From NCBI GenBank assembly GCA_025667525.1, contig CM046878.1:391968974-392032973 (forward strand): a stretch of DNA of 64,000 nucleotides. Reading direction: 5' to 3'. The notes beneath the pieces were generated by a model that worked only from the letters and a program-made list of their open reading frames with translations, had not been told where the DNA came from and did no database searches. This DNA comes from Glebionis coronaria. Its lineage: Eukaryota > Streptophyta > Magnoliopsida > Asterales > Asteraceae. How positions within the stretch are numbered: the stretch's first letter is position 1; every line of letters begins with the position of its first letter. Positions 22,911 to 32,320 of the stretch are shown in pieces. The translations under genes and the position numbers were made by a program.

Positions 22911-24300
22911 CTGTGAACTTGGTGTTTTTGTTATTAAGATCTTGTTGGTTAAGTTGTATTTGAGCCAATCCTTTTGCTAAAGTTGATAACCTGTGACCTT
23001 TAATAGGAGTTTGGGAATGATGGGTTTAGGGTCGTAAAGACCACTTAATAACCTGTCTATACTCTGCTTACCTTTAATTAGTATAGGTGTGTTGATTTGA
23101 GGCTTAAGAGTTGTATGTTTAGTGTAAAAAAATTTGGTTTTACAAGTATATGGAAAAGTCAATAAAAAAGTTGTTGTGTTCCTAGTTTTCTGTCTGGATA
23201 ATCAGTAATTACATTTGTAGTTTGTTGGCTTAAATTCCAAAGTCTTTTGCTATGAATCTGCTTATCTAGATTTATTAAGTGGTGTTTGGGACAATGGAGT
23301 TATAGGGTAGGAATTACCAACCGAAACACCATTTAGCTCTGCAAGCATTTAAGAAGTTTAAGGGCGTGGATTTGAACAAAATATTTGAGGATTTAGTTGA
23401 AAGAATTCAATTTGCAAGATCTAATGAAAACCTGCCAAGTGTGCAATTTCTTTGGTGAGTTTCTGTTTAGAATTGCTTGGGCTGCGGATATTGTTGTTTG
23501 TTAACATTGAGTGTTTCTGTGTTTTGTTTGAGGTTTGTGCATCTCAGAAAACGAAAGAGTCAAAAATAAAAATCTAAGCATAAGGGTGTTTGCTGAGTTG
23601 CTGCACGACCCACTGTTTTTATAATTTTTTTAGGACCTATTTGATCTTGTTGATTAATTTGGAGTGTATTTGCTGTTTGCATCGCTTTACAGCTTGTGTA
23701 GTGTGCTCTTATGTGCCTTCTTGACTCCCCACTTACAAAACGCAAGCGGGGGTGCCCCATTGTCCAAACAGCAAGAATATTCAAATACCAAAAAGATAGA
23801 ATCAAAAAGAAGATGAGAATTTTGATTCTCTGTTAATCCTAAGTAATCTTGGGCGTGATTCAAGTGAATTGTGTTTGTAAGTTGGTAAGGATCGTTGGTT
23901 TTGAGTTATTGTACTCCACCAGAAACAAAGAACCATCCAAGAAAATCAAAAAGGAAAAAAAAATATAAAGGGCGTTTTGGGATTGTTTGTGTCTGCTGGT
24001 GTCTTTGTTCTTCACTGAACACGCAACACCAGCTCTTTGGCAATTCGTGGCGTGTTTTGGATACTTTAGAGTTTTGGTTTTGAGTGTGGAGACTATGCAA
24101 ACAGAGTAAAGAAATAAAAAAGAGACAGAAACGTGGCTTCAGCAAGTCTCTAACCTGTGACCTGCACATCACAGAAGACGTAACAAACAACCATTTTGCC
24201 ACCTGCACACTTGCACGTTCTTGTTTCATCCTCCTTCTATACTTCTTTTATATTCTTTTTTTTAGGTTGTATATAAAGAAAGAAAACTGTTAAAAAAAAG

Positions 24301-24373
24301 CTGGCAGGTGGGTTTAAACCCCTGACCAAATACAACCAACACACCAGAGAGCATCATAACCATCTGCTCTACA
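24301..24373 (-). repeat. tRNA-like segment 1 in the LTR
   Basis: On the minus strand the segment reads GAGCAGATGGTTATGATGCT, a D-arm-like stem (GAGC/GCTC). About 45 nt later comes GGTCAGGGGTTTAAACCC, a T-arm-like hairpin. In the 3' LTR copy (35431-35503) this is GGGGTTCAAACCC, which fits the Pol III B-box consensus. It lacks a clear acceptor stem and anticodon arm, so it is a tRNA-derived relic at best. Confidence 0.45.
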
Positions 24374-24450
24374 ATTCTTTGGTGTTAAGTGTTTGTTTCC
24401 TTTTTATTTTATACAGTTTATATTAAGCTGATAAAAATGAAATATGAAAA

Positions 24451-24532
24451 GTGTCAGCAGCAAAACTAGAACCCCTGACCTCCCACTCCCATCAGACGCA
24501 ACACTCACGCACACAACCACCTGCTCCACTTG
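24451..24532 (-). repeat. tRNA-like segment 2 in the LTR
   Basis: On the minus strand GGAGCAGGTGGTTGTGTG is followed by GAGGTCAGGGGTTCTAGTT. This is the same order of A-box-like and B-box-like elements as segment 1, about 80 nt away. The counterpart is at 35581-35662. Confidence 0.4.
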
Positions 24533-25465
24533 ACCTATTGTTTTTACTTCACATAATGTTTTATTTAATCCTTTCTTTTCTTTACAAAATGCTATTCAGC
24601 TCATTTTAGCTTATTAGGCAGCTTATGCGTAGCTTATTTTTAGGCTGTTATTTTTCTAAGGACTAAAATAATATTTAAAATTTTCTCTAATTGTTTTAGA
24701 TTTTTTGAAATTAGTATAATATTTTTAATCATTTAATTAGTTTAAATTCGTATTTAATTCATAAAAAATTATTTAAAAGTAAAAAAAAAATAGAATTCTT
24801 TTTTTTCTAAAATTTTCTTTTTGTCATTTAGGACGTAGGAAAAATAAATTTGCTTTTGTATAGTTCAAATTTTATAATTTTCTTTTTATTATTTCATTTT
24901 CTAGGATTATTTTTGTTTTAAATCTGAAAAAAGTCATAAAAAATAGTTAAATTAATTTTTTATTTTCAATTTTTTTCTTTTAGTTTTTAAGTAATAAACT
25001 TTAGGTTTACAAATAAAAAAGTGTGAATATTGTCTTTTTCTTAGCTAGTTTTATTTTTAGATTTTTTTTAATTAACTTTAAAAATTAATATAGATTAATT
25101 TAAAAGCTTTCAAAAATTTTGGTTTACGTTTTCTTTTTAATTAGAGTTTTTAGAACTTTTTAGGAATTTTTAATAATTTTTTAGGTAAAATTTTTCGTTT
25201 GGTCGCGTTTTCACGTTCGTACGTTTAAGCGTTTTCGACCGTTTTTAACGTAATTCGTCTCCATTTTCCTTTCTTTCCTTCTATCCAGAAGCGAAATCAC
25301 TCGAATAAATAACGTCTATAATTGTTGGCTAAACACCATACCTCCTCGAGAACGAACTCGACGACAAGTATTCGCGTTTTACACAAAACGTGATACTTAA
25401 TACTTACCCGCTTTTGTCGCTTTGTTTTTCTTAAAATAAAGTGTACAAAAATACCGCATCATAAA

Positions 25466-25483
25466 TGGCGCCGCTGCCGGGGA
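25466..25483 (+). other. Primer-binding site 1 (tRNA-Asp type)
   Basis: TGGCGCCGCTGCCGGGGA, 4 nt after the 5' LTR end. Differs at one base from the TGGCGCCGTTGCCGGGGA site of Athila-like plant elements. Confidence 0.85.
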
Positions 25484-26262
25484 GGTGTGTTTAGCCATAT
25501 TTATTTATCGTGTTTGTTTGAGTGTTTACGTTTTATCGTAAATATTTCTTTTTATTTTTCTATATTATTAACCATAGAAATAAATATTGTTAAATAGAAC
25601 TCTATTAACACAAAATCGTTTTCTTGTTTTATTGTGCATAATATATTGTATTTACGTAGAACAATTAACACACAATAATTATCCAAATACGCGAGAAATC
25701 GCACCTCAATAGTTGAGCGTTCCGGTCACTATTGTTGTATCGAATTCAAACGAAAGTCAAAGGCAAAATAGATAAATACTCTTGATTGGTTTAATCTCGA
25801 TAAATACAAACTATAAGGTGGGTATAAGACGGTTGTATTTCACGACCTAAGGAAAAAAGGCTCTTAAGTGCTTCGCGCCGCCTCGTTTTCTCCGCTCGCT
25901 TGTGCGTATTTTGAAAGTGACGATTAATTAGGGGTTTGCCACATCAAGTATTATTAATCTATTTTTGTGAGTTTTAATTATTGAACCTCGAAACGTTTTG
26001 GTGTTCCGCCAACGTTTCAAAGTCGACGAGGGTTTTTACTTCACGTAATTACCTTCATTCTTCTTGGATTCATTAATCGAGACCTTTGATTAGTGGATAG
26101 TTTTTGTAGATTAATTTCTACGTAATACACCAAAATTCCAAAAAAAAACAAAAAAAAAACCAAAAAGACAAAAAGATTCTTCGATTTTTTCTTCTATTTT
26201 CATAATTCTCTTCTTTCACCCTCTATAACGTTTAATTCTCGAATCGACTTTCTCGTTGCATC
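25484..26262 (+). other. Leader between PBS1 and ORF1
   Basis: Untranslated leader of about 780 nt with no ORF. A-rich just before ORF1 (about 26140-26175). Confidence 0.6.
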
Positions 26263-26751
26263 ATGTCAAATGATGGTGGATATTATTCGTGTCAATATTG
26301 TGGAGGCCCGCCCGATGGTGCCAATTGTTTTAATTGTGAGGTTATTGGAGGTCGAGAGGGTTATATCTATAACTCCGCTCCATGTGATCGTGGTAACAAG
26401 TTTCAATCTTTCGACCAAGATTACCCATCGTCTTCGTTTTATTCGTCATATGATTCGTCTTTTAATTGTGATCAAAATCAAAATAATGATATGAACCAAA
26501 ACACCTTCTGTGACTATATGAGACGTAATAATGAAAACTTAACGATGATTCAAGAACATGTTACGAATCTTAAGGAACACTACAAAAAACAATTGAAAAC
26601 TCAAAAGGAATTTTACTTAAAGGAAATGGCCTCCATGAGAACCGAGTTGGAAAACAAATATGATGCCGCTTCTAAAAAACAAGAACGTTTATTTGACCTA
26701 ATTGACGAGAGATGGGATAAACTTGTTGATAAAGTTGTGGAGGCTTACTGA
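26263..26751 (+). CDS. ORF1 of large element: Cys-rich gag-like protein, 162 aa
   Basis: ATG at 26263, TGA at 26749-26751, no interruption. Residues 8-26 hold CQYCGGPPDGANCFNC, a zinc-knuckle-like cluster with the CxxCGGP core seen in Athila-type gag proteins. A Ser/Tyr/Asn-rich stretch follows to about residue 75. The C-terminal half (about 80-160) is rich in K, E and Q with heptad-like spacing, suggesting a coiled coil. Length is far below a normal gag (400 aa or more). It may be a truncated gag or an RNA-binding cofactor that helps packaging in trans; neither can be proved here. ORF2 carries a related CxxCGGPxD motif. Confidence 0.55.
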   Translation: MSNDGGYYSCQYCGGPPDGANCFNCEVIGGREGYIYNSAPCDRGNKFQSFDQDYPSSSFYSSYDSSFNCDQNQNNDMNQNTFCDYMRRNNENLTMIQEHVTNLKEHYKKQLKTQKEFYLKEMASMRTELENKYDAASKKQERLFDLIDERWDKLVDKVVEAY

Positions 26752-27201
26752 TAGGTGTGAAAACACCCATCCTTTTTACCACTTAATTACAATAATAACC
26801 GAGCCAAAACGTGTATTTTATTTCATTTATGTCGGAATTATGCGTGGTTTGTGTTTTTGTTGTGATTTAGGACGAAAGGGTGAAAAGTGGAGAAAACACG
26901 GGATTTCACGGGCTTTTATCGAAGAAAAAGACGAAAGACGAAGTCAAAAGATCAAGAGTGCGAAAAGAACGGAAGTCCAAGACCAATTCTGAAGATTTAT
27001 CGAAAAATAAGTCAAAAGACGGAAGTTTACTAAAAAGCCGAAGAACTCGAGTCTTATTTATGAAGAAAATTCAAGACGAGTTAAAGAAATCCCAAGACAA
27101 AGTCATTGAAGTCTAAAGATTAAAGAAGATGAAGGACTTAAGTGTGCAATTAAGGAAAAGAAGAAAGAGGGAGGAAGCTTCCTAAGCTCCTCCCTAATCT
27201 C

Positions 27202-27211
27202 CCTATATATA
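27202..27211 (+). promoter_or_regulatory. Internal TATA box ahead of ORF2
   Basis: CTATATATAG after a CCTCCCTAATCTCC context. It could drive an ORF2 transcript separately from the LTR1 promoter. Confidence 0.5.
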
Positions 27212-27609
27212 GTTTGGATTGTTTTCATTTTCAAGTTGTTGGGTGGTTTGACAAACCACCACTTCCACCATTTTCATACTAGTTATTTCATTTCTTGCAC
27301 TTTAATTACTTGTTATGCACCCTTTAATCATTTAATTTTCAAGTAAGTTTTCATTTATTGTTCTTGAATCTTTACTTTTCTTGTTTAATCTCTCATCTTC
27401 CTTTCTTGATTCTAGTTTACTTTTGGTGCGAATTACATATGATCCGTGTTGTTCATTAATGTTTTCGTGCTTAAAAAGTTCATCTTTTTATGGTTTGATT
27501 TAAAAGTTTGTTTATTTTAAGTTTGGAAAAGTTGTTATTTGTGCTTATTGGTTCCGTTTCATTATTGTTTCGTTCTAGTTTTGGTGTGAGCTTATTACCA
27601 TAGCTTATT

Positions 27610-28020
27610 ACTTGCTTATCTCGGATCCCATATAAATCGGAAATTGTCTAAACCTCTTTCCGATCGCATTATTCCGACCAACACCCTCTTTCCGATCACC
27701 AGATCAGAAAAGGGTTTTCAATATTCCGATTATGTTGGTTTAGTATTATTTTGATCCGGCTCAATTTTAAGGATTCCGATTGTGACCTTGTTATTCCGAT
27801 CTAAGTACTCTTTGGATATTCCGATTTGGCTAGCTCTTCTAGTGTATTCCGATTGCAAGTTTGATGATATTCCGACGGGTGGAGTTGTCTACATTCCGAT
27901 CAACCGATCGGAATATATTCCGATCTGGACTCTTTTGCACATTCCGATTTGTACTTTCCGACGGGATACATTCCGATCGGATTCCGATTGGATTCCGATC
28001 GAGTGTATTCCGATTGGTTG
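27610..28020 (+). repeat. Cluster of ATTCCGATY motifs
   Basis: By eye about 17 forward copies of TTCCGA, mostly as ATTCCGATC or ATTCCGATT, lie in roughly 350 nt, with an inverted GATCGGAAT at about 27907. Spacing is irregular (about 10-40 nt), so this is not a simple tandem repeat. Confidence 0.85.
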
Positions 28021-28388
28021 TTTTGTTTTGTTTTATTATTTTGTTTTAGTTAAAGTGACAATTTCACTCGTTTTGTTTTTAGTTTATTTTAATTTTGTTT
28101 TGCATTTTGATTTGATTGTCAATTTACTTTTCGTTAAGTTTTAATTTTACGTCATTTAATTTCTCGTCATTTATTTTTATAGTTTTAAATATTGCTCCGT
28201 TTACGTTTCAATTAGTTTTAGTTATAATTACTCGTCATTCATTTTTTAAGTCTTGCACATTTATTTTACCAAAACCAAAAATAATTGTTTCACCAAAAAC
28301 AACTGAGTCGCACATTAAACCGGAAATCAATTCGAGAAGATACCGAGAGAACTTAACTTTCTTACATACAAAATCTTAGTTATTAAAA

Positions 28389-28405
28389 TGGTGCCGCTGC
28401 CGGCT
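28389..28405 (+). other. Second PBS-like site
   Basis: TGGTGCCGCTGCCGGCT closely matches PBS1 (TGGCGCCGCTGCCGGGG). It sits 3 nt after the LTR2-like end and about 190 nt before ORF2. Confidence 0.65.
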
Positions 28406-28591
28406 CTTTTCGTGAGGATTAAAGGTTTTTTGTGAGAGACGCGTTGGCTTTTGGGATCCGTTCACTTGTGAACGTTATTTTTCGTGTCAAAAATTTTCAA
28501 AAATCCCAAAAACATTTGAAAAATCATAAAAAGCATTTCTTTTTCAAAGTTTTGCACCAAAAATATTCTTCTTGCTTCTCTATCTTTCTTT

Positions 28592-30307
28592 ATGGATTTT
28601 TATGTCCATTGCGTCGGGTGTGGGAGACGATTGTACGGGAACGACTCTTGTCAATGGTGTACATGTGAGCGGTGCCGAAACGATATCGACAATACACAAT
28701 TCCTATTCGGATTTTGTCCTTTGTGCAACTCGACTAACTCGTCCTTTTTGAACCCACCTCCTCTTGTTCCCCCGTGCATCTATTGTGGAAGCGATTCTCA
28801 TTGGCATGTTTCGTGCCCGGTTCGATACCCGTATGGTCACGAGCAAGAACCGGGGTACAATTATGACAATGATAATAGCTATCCACCAGAAGCACCCAGT
28901 TTCTCTCCATACCCATGGTGCTATATTTGTGGGGGCCCTCACGATGCTTCTTTTTGTGATCCGTCGCAAGTCTTTGAGAAAGTACCGTGCTATCATCCTA
29001 GTGTCTATAATTTTGAGCCCCCACATCACACCCTCAATCATCAATCCTCTCAGCAAATTAGTCTTGATCAACAACTCACTACTTTGAATGGCATTCTAGA
29101 AAGTATAGCTCAACTTCGAGCTGACTTGCATCCGGAACAACAACCTTTGCTTGATGTGGACGAAACCTTGAAAACCACCGACACCTTTTTGAGCCAATTT
29201 AGTCGTTTTCCCTTATTTTCTACACCAAAATGTTTAATTACAGCGTGGGATAGAATTGGTGAAATTGAACATACTCGGGGCGATGAACAACAAAAGTTGC
29301 TGCATGAGCTTCTTAAAGATGTGGAGGTTATCAAGGAAGAGTTAGCCGACTACGTCACTCCTAATTGGACGCGTCCCATATATTATGATGATGACGACGA
29401 CGATGATGTCTACACTTTCAACCAATCTACTGAAGTTGCTGCTCCTACTCTCGATGTTCCTACTGCATCTAAGGATCTAGATTCGTTAAATGAGCTTAGT
29501 GATGTTGGTCTCGACAAATTATTGGATGATGAGGTTTGTGACTTACCTGCTATGGAGCCTGAGGACGACGTTGCTCTTACGGAAGAGGTCCATCCTAGTG
29601 ATGACGATTCTTCTCTACGCTATGAGAATTTCACTTTTGAAATTTCTCAATCTCCACCGGGAGATGCGGGTGATGATGATTTATTCTCTCCGGTTTACGA
29701 GAAGTTCACCGATGAACTTGATCTTGTGGATGAGGTGGAAGACGTGCTTCTTCGCGATAGATTACGGAAAGTGCACCTTCTTATTGCTCAAATCGAAGAG
29801 TTGACTTCTCCTTCTCTGTCCAAGTCTTTACCTCCATCTATTCCTCCCGTTGAAGATAATGACCCATTGCTGGAAGAAATCGATATCCACTCCATCCCTC
29901 CAGGTATTGATGATTATGACACGGAGGGGGACATTATTTTTTATAATTTGCTGCAGGAAAGTATTGACCCAAGTCCCCCTCCCGAGCACCTTTCATCCTC
30001 CCTTTTAGCCACTATCACGGAGGATGAGTGTTTTGACCCGGGAGGTGACATTGATTATGCTATGATTGATAACAATACGGCTTTGCCGCTTGCTCAGCAT
30101 CTATTGTCTTTGGGGGAAGACAATGTGCTTACTTTACCCACCCCACCTCCCGTGGACTTTGATTTCACATACTTTTCGTATGTTGAAAGGATTTTTCTCC
30201 CTTTCAAGACTTATCTCCCCGCCTCTCCTTTGTTGATGTCAACCGGGAACGAGGACAAGGTCTTTGATCCCGGTATCACATGCGATGCTTCCCCATGGAC
30301 CATTTAA
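28592..30307 (+). CDS. ORF2 of large element: Cys-rich, acidic gag-like protein, 571 aa
   Basis: Intact ATG-to-TAA frame. Residues 1-50 carry several CxxC pairs (HCVGCGRRLYG, CQWCTCERC, CPLC). Residues about 65-80 have CIYCGSDSHWHVSCP (a CCHC-like knuckle), and about 108-125 have CYICGGPHDASFC, the CxxCGGPH core of Athila-type gag knuckles. A Q/L-rich helical stretch (about 150-200) follows, then an Asp run of seven (about 264-270) and a long acidic, Pro-rich C-terminus. From memory it belongs to a large family of uncharacterised Asteraceae retroelement proteins starting with a CxGCGxxLY motif. A nucleic-acid-binding role is inferred from the knuckles. No protease or RT follows. Confidence 0.65.
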   Translation: MDFYVHCVGCGRRLYGNDSCQWCTCERCRNDIDNTQFLFGFCPLCNSTNSSFLNPPPLVPPCIYCGSDSHWHVSCPVRYPYGHEQEPGYNYDNDNSYPPEAPSFSPYPWCYICGGPHDASFCDPSQVFEKVPCYHPSVYNFEPPHHTLNHQSSQQISLDQQLTTLNGILESIAQLRADLHPEQQPLLDVDETLKTTDTFLSQFSRFPLFSTPKCLITAWDRIGEIEHTRGDEQQKLLHELLKDVEVIKEELADYVTPNWTRPIYYDDDDDDDVYTFNQSTEVAAPTLDVPTASKDLDSLNELSDVGLDKLLDDEVCDLPAMEPEDDVALTEEVHPSDDDSSLRYENFTFEISQSPPGDAGDDDLFSPVYEKFTDELDLVDEVEDVLLRDRLRKVHLLIAQIEELTSPSLSKSLPPSIPPVEDNDPLLEEIDIHSIPPGIDDYDTEGDIIFYNLLQESIDPSPPPEHLSSSLLATITEDECFDPGGDIDYAMIDNNTALPLAQHLLSLGEDNVLTLPTPPPVDFDFTYFSYVERIFLPFKTYLPASPLLMSTGNEDKVFDPGITCDASPWTI

Positions 30308-32310
30308 TTCGGGGACGAGTCAGGCTCGTGACTCGGTTAACAAAAACAAGCGCTTTTTGGGAGGCAACCCAATTATCTATCTATTTTCACCATAAGTGTA
30401 GGGGGAGCCCCTTGGTGTTTCTTGCTTTCTTTCTTACCATGTGAAGGGATTAGAGCTTCAAAGACACACTCTTGATGACTTTTGACGAACCGTGATTCCG
30501 TGTTCCCTTCTTCCCGGTTCTATCCTAAACTCTTTTCGATTCATTATTTTATATTTCTCAATATTAAAATAGGAATCTCTTTAGTTGTCCCTTTCTTAGC
30601 GAGATTTGAACAAAGTGCACAATGTCCTAAGTGTAGGGAGTATACTCCCACATGCTTAAACATTGAGGACAATGTTTATATTAAGTGTAGGGGGACTTCT
30701 ATCGAAGTTAAGTGGCCTTTTCCTGGTATTTGTCCTCATTTTAACCGGAAAATTTGATTTTTCGACATTTTTCAAAATTTTTAATCTATTTTGGCTTAAT
30801 TGTATAGTTGTATTTTCCTTTCTTATGGTTATTTTCTTTCCTTATTAGAAGAAATTTTTAATAAAGTGGTTTTAATTTTCAAACGTTGTGAATCTTTTGA
30901 CTCAACCCGAGTTTACTTATCTAAGTTACTCTAGCTAGTATCCTTAACGTGTTTAAGTCAAGTTTTGCTAGGCTTTTATATAGGGAGCTATAAAATGCGA
31001 AAGTCTTAACTCTCACGGGTTAAGAACAAGAACTTTTCGCAAGTTCCTATAATTGATCCTAAAGAGTCCTTTATCAAGGGAACTTTAAAATGCGATTTCT
31101 AAACTTGAAAAAAGTCTAAGAATCTGCAAGATCCTATAGATGACTCGAAAACCCAAATCTCATTCCTTGAGATTTTAAACTGTGGAGGACGAGAGATGAT
31201 AGAGTCAATTATAAGTTTGGTATTCTTTCGTGAATTTATGTGAGTTAATTATAAGCCTATCCTCCCTTCGCTTGTTAATAAATTTATCTGCAATAAATAA
31301 GGTTGTACGATTTAAAAGGTTACTTAGCTTCTAGCCCAAGACCGTTTAAAAGTTGCTCGGTACGGATTAGAGTTCATAGCCAAGGCATAACTTATTGAAG
31401 CGGGATGCGAAGATTGGCGAGTCCAAAAAGGTCCTAACAAGGCATGAGGGCTATATTTTGTTGCTAAAGATCCAAAAGTGATGTGAAGAATCATTTATCG
31501 AAAATCAATATGAAGGATCGAGACACACGACGAAAAGCAAAAACTCCCCAAAAGTCATGGAGAAGTCTATCCGAAAAGGCCCTAACAAGGTATGAGGATA
31601 AATAGATCCAAGTCCAAAAAGGAGGCGGATCGTTGTATATCAAAGTCCAAAATAAAGATTGGAGAAAAATGAAGTCATAATAAAAGCTTCATGGCGAAGT
31701 TGAATAAAAGATGGAGGTAAACCATGATAATAAAACCACCGATGATGGCGGATAATAAAAGTCTTGGTAATAAGTCTCATGTTCAATACCGTTATAAAAT
31801 CGTGTTTATCGATCCTTCTTGTTGACTTAATTTTTTGACATCGTTGTCTATTAGGATGAATTATTAATTTAATGATTTTGGTTACACCGTTAAAACTCTA
31901 TTTTTAGACTTAATATCTATTCACGCATAAGTCAATGATGTATCCTCGTGATCATTAAGATAAAATAAAATATAAGAGATACCAAGTAGGAATAAGGGAG
32001 TTTAGGTTCATAATTAACACTCATGAGATATGATTGTGTTGCTAACTTATAATAACAATGATCTCGTTACACGCTTAGCATGGAATTGGGTGAAAATCGA
32101 GGATGACGAACTTATCTCTATGAGGCATTCACGTGTTCTTATTCTTTGACCCTAAAAGTAACTTTATCGTGATGAAAACAATACATTATGTCTAAAACGC
32201 ATGTAGTAGTTTATTAAAGTTTATGATTCTATAGAAGTCCATAAAAATGAATTTTGGAGGTACTAAGATACTTTATTCTAGCATTGCGTGAGGGCACGAC
32301 AATAGTTTAG
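30308..32310 (+). other. Long 3' untranslated interior of the large element
   Basis: Starts with GACGAGTCAGGCTCGTGACT and GGGAGGCAACCCAA, then three AAGTGTAGGG tracts (about 30394, 30630, 30685) like repeated polypurine tracts. ATTGAGGACAATGTTTA lies at about 30662. No coding domains were found to 32310. Two GGYCCTAACAAGGYATGAGG phrases (about 31431 and 31581) form a short internal repeat. Confidence 0.6.
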
Positions 32311-32320
32311 TATGGGGGAG
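32311..32320 (+). other. Polypurine tract before 3' LTR
   Basis: TATGGGGGAG directly abuts TGATGAG, the LTR start. This is the expected plus-strand primer position. Confidence 0.8.

Larger units (their letters stand above)
22911..25461 (+). repeat. 5' LTR of large element, second segment
   Basis: Resumes at CTGTGAACTTGG and matches 34043-36593. Contains two tRNA-like segments, long AT-rich runs and the LTR end ...ATACCGCATCA. ORFs of 107 and 62 codons near 23895-24229 recur unchanged in the 3' LTR (35025-35359) only because the LTRs are copies. Confidence 0.88.
26749..28385 (+). repeat. Second LTR-like region inside the large element
   Basis: Begins TGATAGGTGTGAAAACACCC (stem GGTGT/ACACC), overlapping the ORF1 stop. 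It contains a TATA box (CTATATATAG, about 27202-27211) and ends TTATTA just before a second PBS-like site. These are the parts of a 5' LTR in order, about 1.6 kb long. No second copy of it is present in the window. It is unlike LTR1. Reading it as an LTR from another element is inference. Confidence 0.5.

Noticed and set aside
23895..24293. ORFs of 62, 107 and 69 codons that recur identically at 35025-35396
   Set aside because: They lie in the two LTRs of the same element, so identity is expected from LTR duplication. Composition is not protein-like and there is no known domain.
24301..24373. Functional tRNA gene
   Set aside because: D-arm-like and T-arm-like parts are visible but no acceptor stem or convincing anticodon arm. 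Kept only as a tRNA-like repeat.
27610..28020. Simple satellite DNA
   Set aside because: The ATTCCGATY motif recurs at uneven distances with unique DNA between, so it is a motif cluster and not a tandem satellite.
28703..29804. Antisense and alternative-frame ORFs overlapping ORF2
   Set aside because: Shadows of the 571-codon Cys-rich ORF, with low-complexity translations of its codon pattern.
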